From Streptococcus sanguinis (GTDB lineage: Bacteria > Bacillota > Bacilli > Lactobacillales > Streptococcaceae), in NCBI RefSeq assembly GCF_003943735.1, contig NZ_RJMV01000015.1:1-45151 (forward strand): a DNA stretch of 45,151 bases, written 5' to 3'. Both the position numbers and the translations under genes were made by a program. Under the pieces are notes generated by a model, which worked only from the letters and a program-made list of their open reading frames with translations, was not told where the DNA came from and did not search any database. Every line of letters starts with the position of its first letter. Position 1 is the stretch's first letter. This document shows positions 1 to 7,632 of the stretch, piece after piece.

Positions 1-14
1 TCGAGGACTTATCC
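1..14 (+). rRNA. 23S rRNA, extreme 3' end (partial)
   Basis: The first bases, TCGAGGACTTATCC, match the usual streptococcal 23S 3' terminus, which ends in TCGAGGACTTA-CC. The position just upstream of a 5S gene fits. Only the last bases are inside the window, so this rests mainly on context. Confidence 0.6.
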
Positions 15-132
15 TAGAATAAGAGCTTCATCAGAGTGCAGCGAATGGTTTAGAGAAATGTGAGATTTGATATTGTATTCAATTTTGAGTTGACAAGGCT
101 TGTCTGAGAGGACAGGAACGTTAATTCAATAG

Positions 133-248
133 TTAAGTGACGATAGCCTAGGAGATACACCTGTACCCATGCCGAACACAGCAGTTAAGCCCTAGAACGC
201 CGGAAGTAGTTGGGGGTTGCCCCCTGTGAGATATGGAAGTCGCTTAGC
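133..248 (+). rRNA. rrf: 5S rRNA
   Basis: A 116-nt 5S rRNA of streptococcal type. It begins TTAAGTGACGATAGCC and ends GGAAGTCGCTTAGC, so the terminal AAGTGACG/CGCTTAGC-type helix I closes the molecule. The conserved loop sequence CCCATGCCGAACAC lies at about 166-179. It follows the 23S end after a spacer of about 120 nt and precedes tRNA-Asn by 5 nt, so all three belong to one rRNA transcript. Confidence 0.95.
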
Positions 249-253
249 GTTTA

Positions 254-327
254 TCCGCCATAGCTCAGTTGGTAGTAGCGCATGACTGTTAATCATGATG
301 TCGTAGGTTCGAGTCCTACTGGCGGAG
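254..327 (+). tRNA. tRNA-Asn (anticodon GTT)
   Basis: A 74-nt cloverleaf. Acceptor strands TCCGCCA and TGGCGGA pair, with discriminator G. The anticodon stem CATGA/TCATG closes the loop CTGTTAA, whose anticodon GTT reads Asn codons. The T arm is GTAGG-TTCGAGT-CCTAC. No CCA is encoded. It is the only tRNA downstream of this 5S copy and is followed at once by a terminator, so the rRNA operon ends here. Confidence 0.97.
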
Positions 328-331
328 TTTC

Positions 332-354
332 AAAGAGGTTTTACCTCTTTTTTT
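332..354 (+). terminator. Rho-independent terminator of the rRNA operon
   Basis: AAAGAGGT (332-339) pairs with ACCTCTTT (343-350) across a 3-nt loop and runs into a T tract (351-354). It lies 4 nt after tRNA-Asn. Confidence 0.9.
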
Positions 355-471
355 GTACTTTTTGGTATTATTTACAATGGGAGATAATTCTATGATTGTG
401 AGTGGTAGTGTTAAAAGCTATTGTTTTTCAGATAGTCTGTGAATTAAATAACAGTATTTAGCAGTTAAATC

Positions 472-512
472 AAAAAGGCAGAAGTTAGTGCGTAACTAAC
501 TTCTGCCTTTTT
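472..512. terminator. Bidirectional terminator downstream of aspartate kinase
   Basis: A perfect 18-bp inverted repeat: 472-489 (AAAAAGGCAGAAGTTAGT) pairs with 495-512 across a 5-nt loop. A and T runs flank both sides, so it can stop the leftward aspartate kinase transcript and any rightward read-through from the rRNA operon. The rest of 355-558 shows no gene. Confidence 0.85.
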
Positions 513-558
513 CGATTATCGAGTGATTGTATGATAAAAATGCTTCTGAGGTTTGCAT

Positions 559-1923
559 TTATGATTCTGTATTGACTTCAAAGAAGGCTCTATATAAAGC
601 ACGTATGGCTGCTTTTTCTTGATTTTTTTCCACAACAAACATGATGGATACTTCGCTTGAACCTTGGGACATCATTTGAATATTGATGTTGTTTTCTGAA
701 AGAGCTTTGGTTGCAGTAGCTGTAACCCCGATATGACTCTTCATTTTTTCGCCGACAATCATGATAATGGAAAGGTTGTGTTCGATTTCTGCATGATCAA
801 CCTCTGCTTTTTGGACAAGCTGGCGAAGGATTTCTTCCTCTTTGATAGGAGTTAATTCGCGCTCGCGCAAGATAATAGAGAGGTCGTCAATTCCTGTAGG
901 CATATGCTCCCAACCAATATTCAGGTCTTCGAGAATTTGAAGGACGCGTCTACCAAAGCCAATTTCTCTGTTCATCAGGTACTTGGACATGTTAATGCTG
1001 ACAAATCCTGCATCTCCAGCAATCCCAACGACAGGGAGATGGTCCTTACTGTGTTTATGGACAATTTGAGTACCTGGATGTTCTGGATTGTTGGTATTTT
1101 TAATAACCAGCGGAATTTTGCCGCGGTATGCTGGAAGCAGAGCTTCATCGTGGAGAACGGTAAAGCCAGCGTAGGCCAATTCTCGCATTTCACGGTAGGT
1201 TAGCTCGGGAATGGAATGCGGTTTGTGGACAATGCCGGGATGGGCAGCAAAGATTCCATCAACATCAGTAAAGTTTTCATAAATATCTGCTTTGACCCCC
1301 GCAGCAATGATAGAGCCTGTAATGTCAGAACCACCACGGGAGAAAGTACAGATTTGGCCATCTTGAGTAACACCAAAGAAACCAGGGATAACTAGAACTT
1401 CATCAGAATTATTGAGTTCTTCAATCTTATCATAGCTGGAAGGAAGAATTCTTGCATTGCCAGGCTCACTGGAAACGACGAGTCCTGCTTCTCTCGGATG
1501 CACGTAGCTAGCTGGAACGCCATTTTGACTGAAATATGCTGCAATTAATTTGGCGTTGTTGTTTTCTCCTGCTGCAAGAAAAGTATCATAAAGAAATGCA
1601 TTATCTTCAATTGGTACAGTTGCAAGGCTTGTGATGCTTTTGGAAATTTTCTCCAGAACTTTTGGTTTCAAACCTAATTCTGCAACCATATCTGCATAGC
1701 GATTGATAATCCACTGTTGGTTTGGTGTGACATCATTTCCTGCAATATACTCTCGGTAATATTTAATCAGGGCATCGGTTACTTTGATATCGTCGTCGTG
1801 GCGTTTTCCTGGCGCTGATACTACAACAAATCGACGTTCAGGATCAGATTTGACAATGTTCAAAACTTTTTCTAATTGAGTCGCAGAAGCCAGTGAACTT
1901 CCACCAAATTTTACAACTTTCAT
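559..1923 (-). CDS. Aspartate kinase
   Basis: Aspartokinase, which phosphorylates L-aspartate in the first step of the Lys/Thr/Met (diaminopimelate) pathway; cytosolic. The 454-residue protein opens with the kinase motif KFGGSS (residues 5-10). A second conserved stretch, FSRGGSDITGS, lies near the middle and binds substrate and nucleotide. Two ACT regulatory modules occupy roughly residues 300-450, with GVTATATKALSENNI and MSQGSSEVSI typical of amino-acid-sensing ACT folds. Length fits a monofunctional enzyme with no fused homoserine dehydrogenase. It stands alone, transcribed away from the fab cluster, with its own promoter and terminator. The start is the ATG next to AGGAGAG. Feedback inhibition by Lys or Thr is likely for the family, but the effector cannot be told from sequence. 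Streptococcal copies have been called lysC or thrA, so no symbol is given. Confidence 0.96.
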   Translation of the reverse strand: MKVVKFGGSSLASATQLEKVLNIVKSDPERRFVVVSAPGKRHDDDIKVTDALIKYYREYIAGNDVTPNQQWIINRYADMVAELGLKPKVLEKISKSITSLATVPIEDNAFLYDTFLAAGENNNAKLIAAYFSQNGVPASYVHPREAGLVVSSEPGNARILPSSYDKIEELNNSDEVLVIPGFFGVTQDGQICTFSRGGSDITGSIIAAGVKADIYENFTDVDGIFAAHPGIVHKPHSIPELTYREMRELAYAGFTVLHDEALLPAYRGKIPLVIKNTNNPEHPGTQIVHKHSKDHLPVVGIAGDAGFVSINMSKYLMNREIGFGRRVLQILEDLNIGWEHMPTGIDDLSIILRERELTPIKEEEILRQLVQKAEVDHAEIEHNLSIIMIVGEKMKSHIGVTATATKALSENNINIQMMSQGSSEVSIMFVVEKNQEKAAIRALYRAFFEVNTES

Positions 1924-1947
1924 AGGCTCTCCTATCTTATTTTAAAA

Positions 1948-1976
1948 ATTATAACAAAATTCTGAAAATTATTCAA
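1948..1976 (-). promoter_or_regulatory. Promoter of aspartate kinase
   Basis: On the minus strand, -35 TTGAAT (1971-1976) and -10 TATAAT (1948-1953) are 17 bp apart, with an extended -10 (TGTTATAAT). The rest of the divergent intergenic space up to fabM is very AT-rich. Confidence 0.75.
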
Positions 1977-2100
1977 ACGTTGTTTTTATACTATTTTTAC
2001 CCAAATTATTACTAATATCGTTTAAATCAGAACGCTAATTTATTTTTACCCATTTTTTTATTTCCTTTCTTTTATATTTTATGATAAAATATAAGTTGTG

Positions 2101-2122
2101 TATAATTTGAATATCAAATTAT
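2101..2122 (+). promoter_or_regulatory. fabM -10 box overlapped by a FabT-type operator
   Basis: A -10 TATAAT at 2101-2106 lies inside an inverted repeat with 9-nt arms, ATAATTTGA (2102-2110) and TCAAATTAT (2114-2122), around a 3-nt centre. The TTTGA-N3-TCAAA core is the pattern of the streptococcal fatty-acid repressor FabT. Sitting on the -10, it would block RNA polymerase when occupied. No strong -35 is seen. Confidence 0.75.
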
Positions 2123-2175
2123 TTAATAATAAAATAAAACGGCTGATTTGAGATCGGGTCGGGAATGGAGCTGAA

Positions 2176-2967
2176 ATGACATTTAATGGAATTCTCTATC
2201 ATGTAGCAGATGAAATAGCAACGATTACTTTCAATCGTCCTGAAGTTTCAAATGGCTTTAATATTCCTATGTGTGAGGAAATTTTAGAGGCTATTGAACT
2301 TGCTGCTAAGGATGAGTCCGTCAAATTTTTAGTTATCAATGCGAATGGAAAGGTTTTTTCAGTGGGTGGAGACTTGGCTGAGATGCAGAGAGCAGTCAGT
2401 GATGATGATGTCCAATCCTTGGTGAAAATCGCTGAATTGGTCAATGATATTTCTTTTGCTATGAAACGCCTTCCTAAGCCTGTTATCATGAGTGTTGATG
2501 GTCCTGTTGCTGGTGCGGCTGCCAATATGGTCGTTGCAGCGGATTTCTGTATTGCGACTGAAAAATCCCGTTTCATTCAAGCCTTTGTCGGAGTTGGTCT
2601 GGCGCCAGATGCTGGCGGTCTTTTCTTACTGGCTCGTGCTATCGGGGTGACTCGGGCGACCCATCTGGTTATGACTGGGGAAGCTCTGACTGCAGAGAAA
2701 GCTCTGGATTATGGCTTGCTTTATAAAGTCTGTGAAGCAGAGAAATTGGAAAAAACAACGGAACAGTTGCTCAAGAAGCTGAAACGTGGCTCTCTGAATT
2801 CTTACAGAGCCATGAAAGAAATGGTCTGGAAGAGTCTGTTTAGCGGCTGGTCTGAGTATGCAGAACTAGAGTTAGAATTGCAGAAATCGCTGGCTTTCAC
2901 AGAGGATTTCAAAGAAGGGGTTCGAGCTTATTCTGAGAAACGTCGTCCAAACTTCACTGGTAAATAA
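2176..2967 (+). CDS. fabM: Trans-2-decenoyl-ACP isomerase FabM
   Basis: Enoyl-CoA hydratase/isomerase superfamily protein of 263 residues. In streptococci FabM converts trans-2- to cis-3-decenoyl-ACP and so diverts chains to unsaturated fatty acids; there is no FabA or desaturase here. Crotonase-fold landmarks are visible: [10 protein letters not shown] for the first oxyanion loop (about 60-69), [11 protein letters not shown] for the second (about 110), and [17 protein letters not shown], which carries the Asp expected as the catalytic residue. It leads the FASII cluster behind its own FabT-type operator and is separated from fabT by 141 bp. The assignment over a generic hydratase rests on position beside fabT-fabH, which is diagnostic in streptococci. 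Confidence 0.95.
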   Translation: MTFNGILYHVADEIATITFNRPEVSNGFNIPMCEEILEAIELAAKDESVKFLVINANGKVFSVGGDLAEMQRAVSDDDVQSLVKIAELVNDISFAMKRLPKPVIMSVDGPVAGAAANMVVAADFCIATEKSRFIQAFVGVGLAPDAGGLFLLARAIGVTRATHLVMTGEALTAEKALDYGLLYKVCEAEKLEKTTEQLLKKLKRGSLNSYRAMKEMVWKSLFSGWSEYAELELELQKSLAFTEDFKEGVRAYSEKRRPNFTGK

Positions 2968-3012
2968 TGTATTGGTTCAAGGTTGCTTATTTTGCAAGTT
3001 GTTTACAAAAAT

Positions 3013-3027
3013 ATTTGAAAATCAAAT
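3013..3027. promoter_or_regulatory. FabT-type palindrome upstream of the fabT promoter
   Basis: ATTTGA-AAA-TCAAAT is a perfect 6+3+6 inverted repeat. It lies about 17 bp upstream of the fabT -35 and 45 bp from a second copy that overlaps the -10. Confidence 0.6.
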
Positions 3028-3043
3028 TAATTTTCAAAAAAGC

Positions 3044-3084
3044 TTGCAAATTACTTTTCTATCTGATAAAATTTGATTGTCAAA
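3044..3084 (+). promoter_or_regulatory. fabT promoter with FabT operator
   Basis: -35 TTGCAA (3044-3049) and -10 TAAAAT (3067-3072) are 17 bp apart, with a TGA extension before the -10. TTTGA-TTG-TCAAA (3072-3084) begins on the last base of the -10 and would cover the start site, as expected for autoregulation by FabT. The promoter should serve fabT, fabH and acpP. Confidence 0.8.
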
Positions 3085-3108
3085 GTATTTTCTTAAGGAG
3101 GTATGGTT

Positions 3109-3543
3109 TTGAACTTTCAGTTAGTAAATGATTACTTAACGTCTATTTTCAATAATGTCTTGGTTATTGAAGAATCGAGCCTAAGAAGCAGTCGCTTCAA
3201 CGATGTCTCCATTAAGGAAATGCATACAATAGATGTTATCGGCACAACCCCAAATGCTACTCCAAGTGATATATCACGAGAATTGATGGTTACCTTGGGG
3301 ACTGTTACGACTAGTTTGAATAATCTGGAGCGTAAGGGTTATATTGAGCGGCGTCGGTCGGAAGTTGACCGTCGTGTGGTGCATCTGAATTTGACAAAGA
3401 ATGGGCGGCTTTTGTATCGTCTTCACAAGAGATTCCACAACCGCATGGTCATGCAGGTAGTGGATGGGATGAGTCCAGAAGAGAGACAAGTGATGCAAAA
3501 GGGCCTGCAAAATTTATATAGTTTCCTAGAGGATTTGAAATAA
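3109..3543 (+). CDS. fabT: FabT, MarR-family repressor of fatty acid synthesis
   Basis: MarR-family winged-helix regulator that, with long-chain acyl-ACP as corepressor, lowers FASII transcription in streptococci. The recognition helix region [23 protein letters not shown] and the wing [17 protein letters not shown] are clear. I place the start at TTG 3109, not ATG 3103. AAGGAGGT (3095-3102) abuts the ATG with almost no spacing but is 7 nt from the TTG. The TTG start gives a 144-residue protein beginning [16 protein letters not shown], which lines up with the known FabT N-terminus. FabT boxes flank its promoter. Its stop overlaps the fabH start (TAATG), so the two are translationally coupled. 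Confidence 0.96.
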   Translation: MNFQLVNDYLTSIFNNVLVIEESSLRSSRFNDVSIKEMHTIDVIGTTPNATPSDISRELMVTLGTVTTSLNNLERKGYIERRRSEVDRRVVHLNLTKNGRLLYRLHKRFHNRMVMQVVDGMSPEERQVMQKGLQNLYSFLEDLK

Positions 3544-4517
3544 TGAACTATGCTAAGATTAGCCAAGTGGCTCATTATGCTCCCCGTCAGGTTGTCAGCA
3601 ATGATGATCTAGCAGAGATTATGGATACCAGTGATGAGTGGATTTCAAGTCGAACTGGGATTAAAAAACGCCATTTATCGTCAGATGAGACGACCAGTGA
3701 TTTAGCTACAAAAGTAGCAGAGAATTTGCTGCAAAAGTCAGGGACTTCTGCTCAAGACCTGGACTTTATCATTGTTGCCACCATTACGCCGGATTCTTTA
3801 ATGCCTTCAACGGCTGCGAGAGTACAGGCCAATATTGGGGCCAAGAATGCATTTGCCTTTGATCTGACGGCGGCCTGCAGTGGCTTTATCTTCGCCTTAT
3901 CGACTGGAGAAAAATTAATTTCTTCTGGCCGTTATCAAAAAGGTCTAATCATAGGTAGTGAGACCCTTTCTAAGACGGTAGATTGGTCGGATCGTTCAAC
4001 GGCTGTTCTTTTCGGAGATGGTTCTGGCGGTGTTCTGTTGGAAAGTGCTTCAGAACAGCATTTTTTGGCAGAAAGTCAGTTTACGGACGGATCACGCGGA
4101 GATAGTCTGACCTGCGGAAAAATCGGTTTGGCTTCACCTTTTTCTGAAAAAGGTGAGAATCAGCCTTATCTGACAATGGACGGTAGAGCTATTTTCGATT
4201 TTGCTATTCGTGATGTTGCTCGTTCTATCAAAGAAACCATTGAAAACAGTCAGCTTTCAGCGGAAGATTTGGATTTTTTGTTGCTCCATCAGGCCAATAT
4301 CCGTATTTTGGATAAAATGGCTAAGAAGCTTGGTGTTGCTCGGGAGAAACTTCCGGGCAACATGATGGAATATGGCAATACTAGTGCAGCTAGCATCCCG
4401 ATTTTATTATCTGAGTGTGTCGAGCAAGGACTAATCAAACTGAACGGAAATCAGACAATTTTGATGTCAGGTTTCGGTGGAGGTTTGACATGGGGCACGC
4501 TTATTGTTACAATTTAG
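3543..4517 (+). CDS. fabH: 3-oxoacyl-ACP synthase III FabH
   Basis: Condensing enzyme that starts FASII by joining an acyl-CoA primer to malonyl-ACP. The 324-residue thiolase-fold protein has active-site Cys112 in LTAACSGF, the His in LLHQANIRI and the Asn in EYGNTSAAS, giving the Cys-His-Asn triad of KAS III. The C-terminal [10 protein letters not shown] is also typical. It overlaps the fabT stop by one base and precedes acpP by 55 bp. Confidence 0.98.
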   Translation: MNYAKISQVAHYAPRQVVSNDDLAEIMDTSDEWISSRTGIKKRHLSSDETTSDLATKVAENLLQKSGTSAQDLDFIIVATITPDSLMPSTAARVQANIGAKNAFAFDLTAACSGFIFALSTGEKLISSGRYQKGLIIGSETLSKTVDWSDRSTAVLFGDGSGGVLLESASEQHFLAESQFTDGSRGDSLTCGKIGLASPFSEKGENQPYLTMDGRAIFDFAIRDVARSIKETIENSQLSAEDLDFLLLHQANIRILDKMAKKLGVAREKLPGNMMEYGNTSAASIPILLSECVEQGLIKLNGNQTILMSGFGGGLTWGTLIVTI

Positions 4518-4572
4518 TTAATCAAGTGGAAACACATGATAAAAAATATTTTATTTTTAAAGGAGTCTATCC

Positions 4573-4797
4573 ATGGCAGTATTTGAAAAAGTACAAGAAA
4601 TTATCGTTGAAGAACTTGGCAAAGAGCCATCAGAAGTTACTCTTGAGTCAACTTTCGATGATCTTGAAGCAGATTCATTGGACTTATTCCAAGTGATTTC
4701 AGAAATTGAAGATGCATTTGACATCCAAATCGAAACTGAAGAAGGTTTGAACACAGTTGGTGATTTGGTTGCTTATGTAGAAGAAAAAACTAAATAA
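4573..4797 (+). CDS. acpP: Acyl carrier protein
   Basis: A 74-residue acidic helical carrier. Ser35 in EADSLDLF is the phosphopantetheine attachment site; DSL is the ACP signature. It carries growing acyl chains to the Fab enzymes in the cytosol and to acyltransferases at the membrane. AAAGGAG lies upstream of the ATG. An unannotated 136-bp spacer with a GAAA-capped hairpin and FabT-type sites separates it from fabK. Confidence 0.97.
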   Translation: MAVFEKVQEIIVEELGKEPSEVTLESTFDDLEADSLDLFQVISEIEDAFDIQIETEEGLNTVGDLVAYVEEKTK

Positions 4798-4807
4798 GCA
4801 AGTAACT

Positions 4808-4836
4808 GAGAGTATCGAAAGATATTCTCTCTTGTT
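4808..4836 (+). terminator. Possible attenuating hairpin after acpP
   Basis: GAGAG (4808-4812) pairs with CTCTC (4827-4831), and TATC/GATA extends the stem below a GAAA tetraloop with a small bulge. It is followed by TTGTTT, not a full T run. It may be a weak terminator or processing site that lets acpP be expressed apart from fabK. Confidence 0.4.
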
Positions 4837-4846
4837 TAGGTAATAG

Positions 4847-4859
4847 TTTGACTGTCAAA
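4847..4859. promoter_or_regulatory. FabT-type operator upstream of fabK
   Basis: TTTGA-CTG-TCAAA matches the fabT-proximal box exactly in its arms. TTGACT (4848-4853) inside it could be a -35, but no convincing -10 follows. FabT control of the fabK segment is established in pneumococcus. Confidence 0.7.
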
Positions 4860-4884
4860 GTAAAGAAAATACAACGAGTATGTG

Positions 4885-4904
4885 ATAGTTTGAGATCAAG
4901 CTAT
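4885..4904. promoter_or_regulatory. Second inverted repeat upstream of fabK
   Basis: ATAGTTTGA and TCAAGCTAT form a 20-bp interrupted palindrome with a 2-bp centre and one mismatched pair. It resembles the FabT box but with 2-bp, not 3-bp, arm spacing, so binding is uncertain. Confidence 0.4.
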
Positions 4905-4933
4905 TACTTAAGCAATGATAAAAGGAAGGTATT

Positions 4934-5908
4934 ATGCAAACACGTATTACAGAATTATTGAATATTGATTATCCTATTTTCCAAGGCGGGATGGCCTGGG
5001 TTGCTGACGGTGACTTGGCTGGCGCGGTTTCAAAAGCTGGCGGTCTTGGTATCATAGGTGGCGGAAATGCCCCCAAAGAAGTGGTAAAGGCTAATATTGA
5101 CAAGATTAAGTCTTTGACGGACCGTCCTTTCGGAGTTAACATCATGCTTCTTTCTCCTTTTGCAGACGACATTGTGGATCTCGTCATTGAAGAGGGAGTA
5201 AAAGTAGTAACAACTGGTGCGGGTAATCCAAGCAAGCACATGGCTCGTTTCCATGAAGCGGGGATTACAGTTATCCCTGTTGTGCCAAGTGTGGCCTTGG
5301 CTAAGCGGATGGAAAAGATCGGTGCGGATGCAGTCATCGCAGAAGGTATGGAAGCTGGTGGCCACATCGGTAAATTGACTACCATGTCCTTGGTTCGTCA
5401 GGTTGCTGAAGCTGTTAGCATTCCAGTTATTGCTGCTGGTGGTATTGCGGATGGCCATGGAGCTGCGGCTGGCTTTATGCTGGGAGCTGAAGCTGTTCAG
5501 GTCGGTACACGCTTTGTCGTTGCTAAGGAATCAAACGCCCATCAAAACTATAAAGACATGATTTTGAAGGCTCGCGATATTGATACGACTATCTCTGCCC
5601 AGCATTTTGGTCATGCGGTTCGTGCTATCAAGAATAAGCTGACGCGTGATTTCGAAAAGGCAGAAAAAGAAGCCTTCAAGCAAGAAAATCCAGATTTGAC
5701 TGTTTTTGAAAATCTTGGAGCTGGTGCTTTGGCCAATGCGGTTGTTCGCGGAGATGTGGAAAATGGTTCCGTCATGTCTGGTCAAATTGCTGGTTTAATC
5801 AGTAAGGAAGAAACAGTCGAAGAAATCCTCAAAGATATCTACTATGGTGCTGCTGAGAAGATTCAGCAGGAAGCAAAACGTTGGGCAGGAGTAACTAGAA
5901 ATGACTAA
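4934..5908 (+). CDS. fabK: Enoyl-ACP reductase FabK (FMN-dependent)
   Basis: Flavoprotein TIM-barrel enoyl-ACP reductase (2-nitropropane dioxygenase-like family) that completes each elongation round with NAD(P)H. This is the triclosan-tolerant enzyme streptococci use in place of FabI. The protein is 324 residues. The N-terminal DYPIFQGGMAWVADG, the glycine-rich GGLGIIGGGNAP, and the FMN-phosphate loop region AGGIADGHGAAAGFMLGAEAVQVGTRF are all present. It overlaps fabD by 8 nt. No fabI gene occurs in the cluster. Confidence 0.97.
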   Translation: MQTRITELLNIDYPIFQGGMAWVADGDLAGAVSKAGGLGIIGGGNAPKEVVKANIDKIKSLTDRPFGVNIMLLSPFADDIVDLVIEEGVKVVTTGAGNPSKHMARFHEAGITVIPVVPSVALAKRMEKIGADAVIAEGMEAGGHIGKLTTMSLVRQVAEAVSIPVIAAGGIADGHGAAAGFMLGAEAVQVGTRFVVAKESNAHQNYKDMILKARDIDTTISAQHFGHAVRAIKNKLTRDFEKAEKEAFKQENPDLTVFENLGAGALANAVVRGDVENGSVMSGQIAGLISKEETVEEILKDIYYGAAEKIQQEAKRWAGVTRND

Positions 5909-6821
5909 AAGAGCCTTTCTCTTTGCCGGTCAGGGAGCGCAGTACCTTGGAATGGGGCGCGAGCTTTATGATCAGTATGAGCTTGTGAGGTCAACTTTTG
6001 ATGAGGCTAGCCAAGTTCTAGGCTATGATGTCCGAGCTTTGATCGATCAGGATGAAGAAAAGCTCAATCAAACTCGCTACACGCAACCGGCTATTTTAAC
6101 GACTTCAGTAGCTATTTATCGGCTCTTGGCTGATAAGGGAATCGAGCCTGATATGGTAGCAGGTCTCTCACTTGGAGAATATTCTGCTTTGGTGGCTGCG
6201 GGCGCTCTTGATTTTAAGACTGCAGTGGGCTTGGTCGCTAAGCGAGGTAGCTTCATGGAAGAGGCAGCTCCAGCTGGCTCTGGGAAAATGGTCGCAGTTT
6301 TAAATGCTGAGGTTTCTCTCATTGAAGAGGTCTGTCAAGAAGCAAGCGCTATTGGTGTAGTCTCACCAGCCAACTATAATACGCCAAGTCAGATTGTTAT
6401 CGGCGGAGAAGTGGCGGCAGTGGATAAGGCTGTGGAACTTTTGAAAGATGCTGGTGTCAAGCGCTTAATCCCGCTCAATGTATCCGGACCTTTCCATACA
6501 GCGCTTTTAAAGCCAGCCAGTGAACGATTGGCAGAAGTCTTGGAAACAGTTGAGTTTTCAGATTTTGTACGGCCATTAGTCGGAAATACTGAAGCAACTG
6601 TGATGGAAAAAGAAAGAGTCAAAGAGCTTTTGACTCGTCAGGTAATGGAGCCAGTGCGCTTTTATGACAGCATTGCTACAATGCAGAAAGCTGGTGTGAC
6701 TGAATTTATCGAAATCGGTCCTGGCAAAGTTCTGTCTGGTTTTATTAAGAAAATTGATAGGTCTGCGGATGTACGCCAAGTTGAAGATGTAGAAAGTTTG
6801 AATGCTCTTCTAGAAAAATAA
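5901..6821 (+). CDS. fabD: Malonyl-CoA:ACP transacylase FabD
   Basis: Transfers malonyl from CoA to ACP. The 306-residue protein starts RAFLFAGQGAQYLGMG, typical of the family. The nucleophile elbow is GLSLGEYSALVAAG with Ser90; His in the common GHSLG is Leu here. The catalytic His lies in NVSGPFHTALL (about residue 199). The C-terminal EIGPGKVLSGF also fits. It overlaps fabK and is followed by fabG after 12 bp. Confidence 0.97.
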   Translation: MTKRAFLFAGQGAQYLGMGRELYDQYELVRSTFDEASQVLGYDVRALIDQDEEKLNQTRYTQPAILTTSVAIYRLLADKGIEPDMVAGLSLGEYSALVAAGALDFKTAVGLVAKRGSFMEEAAPAGSGKMVAVLNAEVSLIEEVCQEASAIGVVSPANYNTPSQIVIGGEVAAVDKAVELLKDAGVKRLIPLNVSGPFHTALLKPASERLAEVLETVEFSDFVRPLVGNTEATVMEKERVKELLTRQVMEPVRFYDSIATMQKAGVTEFIEIGPGKVLSGFIKKIDRSADVRQVEDVESLNALLEK

Positions 6822-6833
6822 TGAGGAATCATC

Positions 6834-7568
6834 ATGGAATTACAAAACAAGAATGTGTTAATTACAGGGTCTGCTCGTGGGATTGGTCTGGCAATTGCGC
6901 ATAAATTTGCCAGTGTCGGAGCCAATGTTATCTTAAACGGACTAAGCGGGATTTCTGATGATATTTTGGCTGAATTTGCCGGTTATTCTGGTAAAGTCGT
7001 AGCTGTTATTGGGGATGTGTCTAAATCTGCGGATGCTCAGCGGATAGTAGAAGAAGCTGTTGCAGCTCTGGGGTCTGTGGATGTATTGGTCAATAATGCT
7101 GGTATTACCCGTGATAAGCTCATGCTGAAAATGACGGAAGAAGATTTTGAGCAGGTGCTGAAAGTGAACTTGACTGGAACATTCAATATGACACAATCAG
7201 TCCTGAAACCGATGACAAAAGCTCGTCAGGGTGCTATTATCAACCTATCGAGTGTCGTTGGTTTGGCTGGAAATATCGGTCAGGCAAACTATGCAGCTTC
7301 CAAGGCCGGTCTGATTGGTTTTTCTAAGTCAGTAGCCCGTGAAGTGGCAGCGCGAAATATCCGTGTTAACTGCATTGCCCCTGGCTTTATCGCATCTGAT
7401 ATGACAGATGTGCTCCCAGAAAAAATCAAGGAAGCGTCTCTGGCGCTCATTCCGATGAAGCGTTTTGGTACTCCGGAAGAAGTAGCAGATGTTGCTCTCT
7501 TCTTGGCAGGTCAAGAATATCTGACGGGTCAAGTCATCACGATTGATGGCGGCTTTACTATGCAGTAA
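6834..7568 (+). CDS. fabG: 3-oxoacyl-ACP reductase FabG
   Basis: NADPH-dependent SDR that reduces 3-oxoacyl-ACP. The 244-residue protein has the nucleotide motif GSARGIGLA (about 12-20), NNAG, and the catalytic Ser-Tyr-Lys within NLSSVVGLAG and YAASKAG. The C-terminus IDGGFTMQ matches FabG enzymes. It sits 65 bp before fabF. Confidence 0.97.
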   Translation: MELQNKNVLITGSARGIGLAIAHKFASVGANVILNGLSGISDDILAEFAGYSGKVVAVIGDVSKSADAQRIVEEAVAALGSVDVLVNNAGITRDKLMLKMTEEDFEQVLKVNLTGTFNMTQSVLKPMTKARQGAIINLSSVVGLAGNIGQANYAASKAGLIGFSKSVAREVAARNIRVNCIAPGFIASDMTDVLPEKIKEASLALIPMKRFGTPEEVADVALFLAGQEYLTGQVITIDGGFTMQ

Positions 7569-7632
7569 GTCACAGTTTTTGAATATTAACGAGTAGAAAA
7601 TCAGTTGATTCATCTAAATAAAGGAGCTCAAT

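Noticed and set aside
904..1203. Plus-strand frame inside the aspartate kinase gene
   Set aside because: It is a shadow of the minus-strand gene, with no ribosome binding site and no recognisable domain.
7578..7590. FabT-like sequence before fabF (TTTGA-ATA-TTAAC)
   Set aside because: Only three of five bases in the right arm match, and it lies mid-operon without a promoter.
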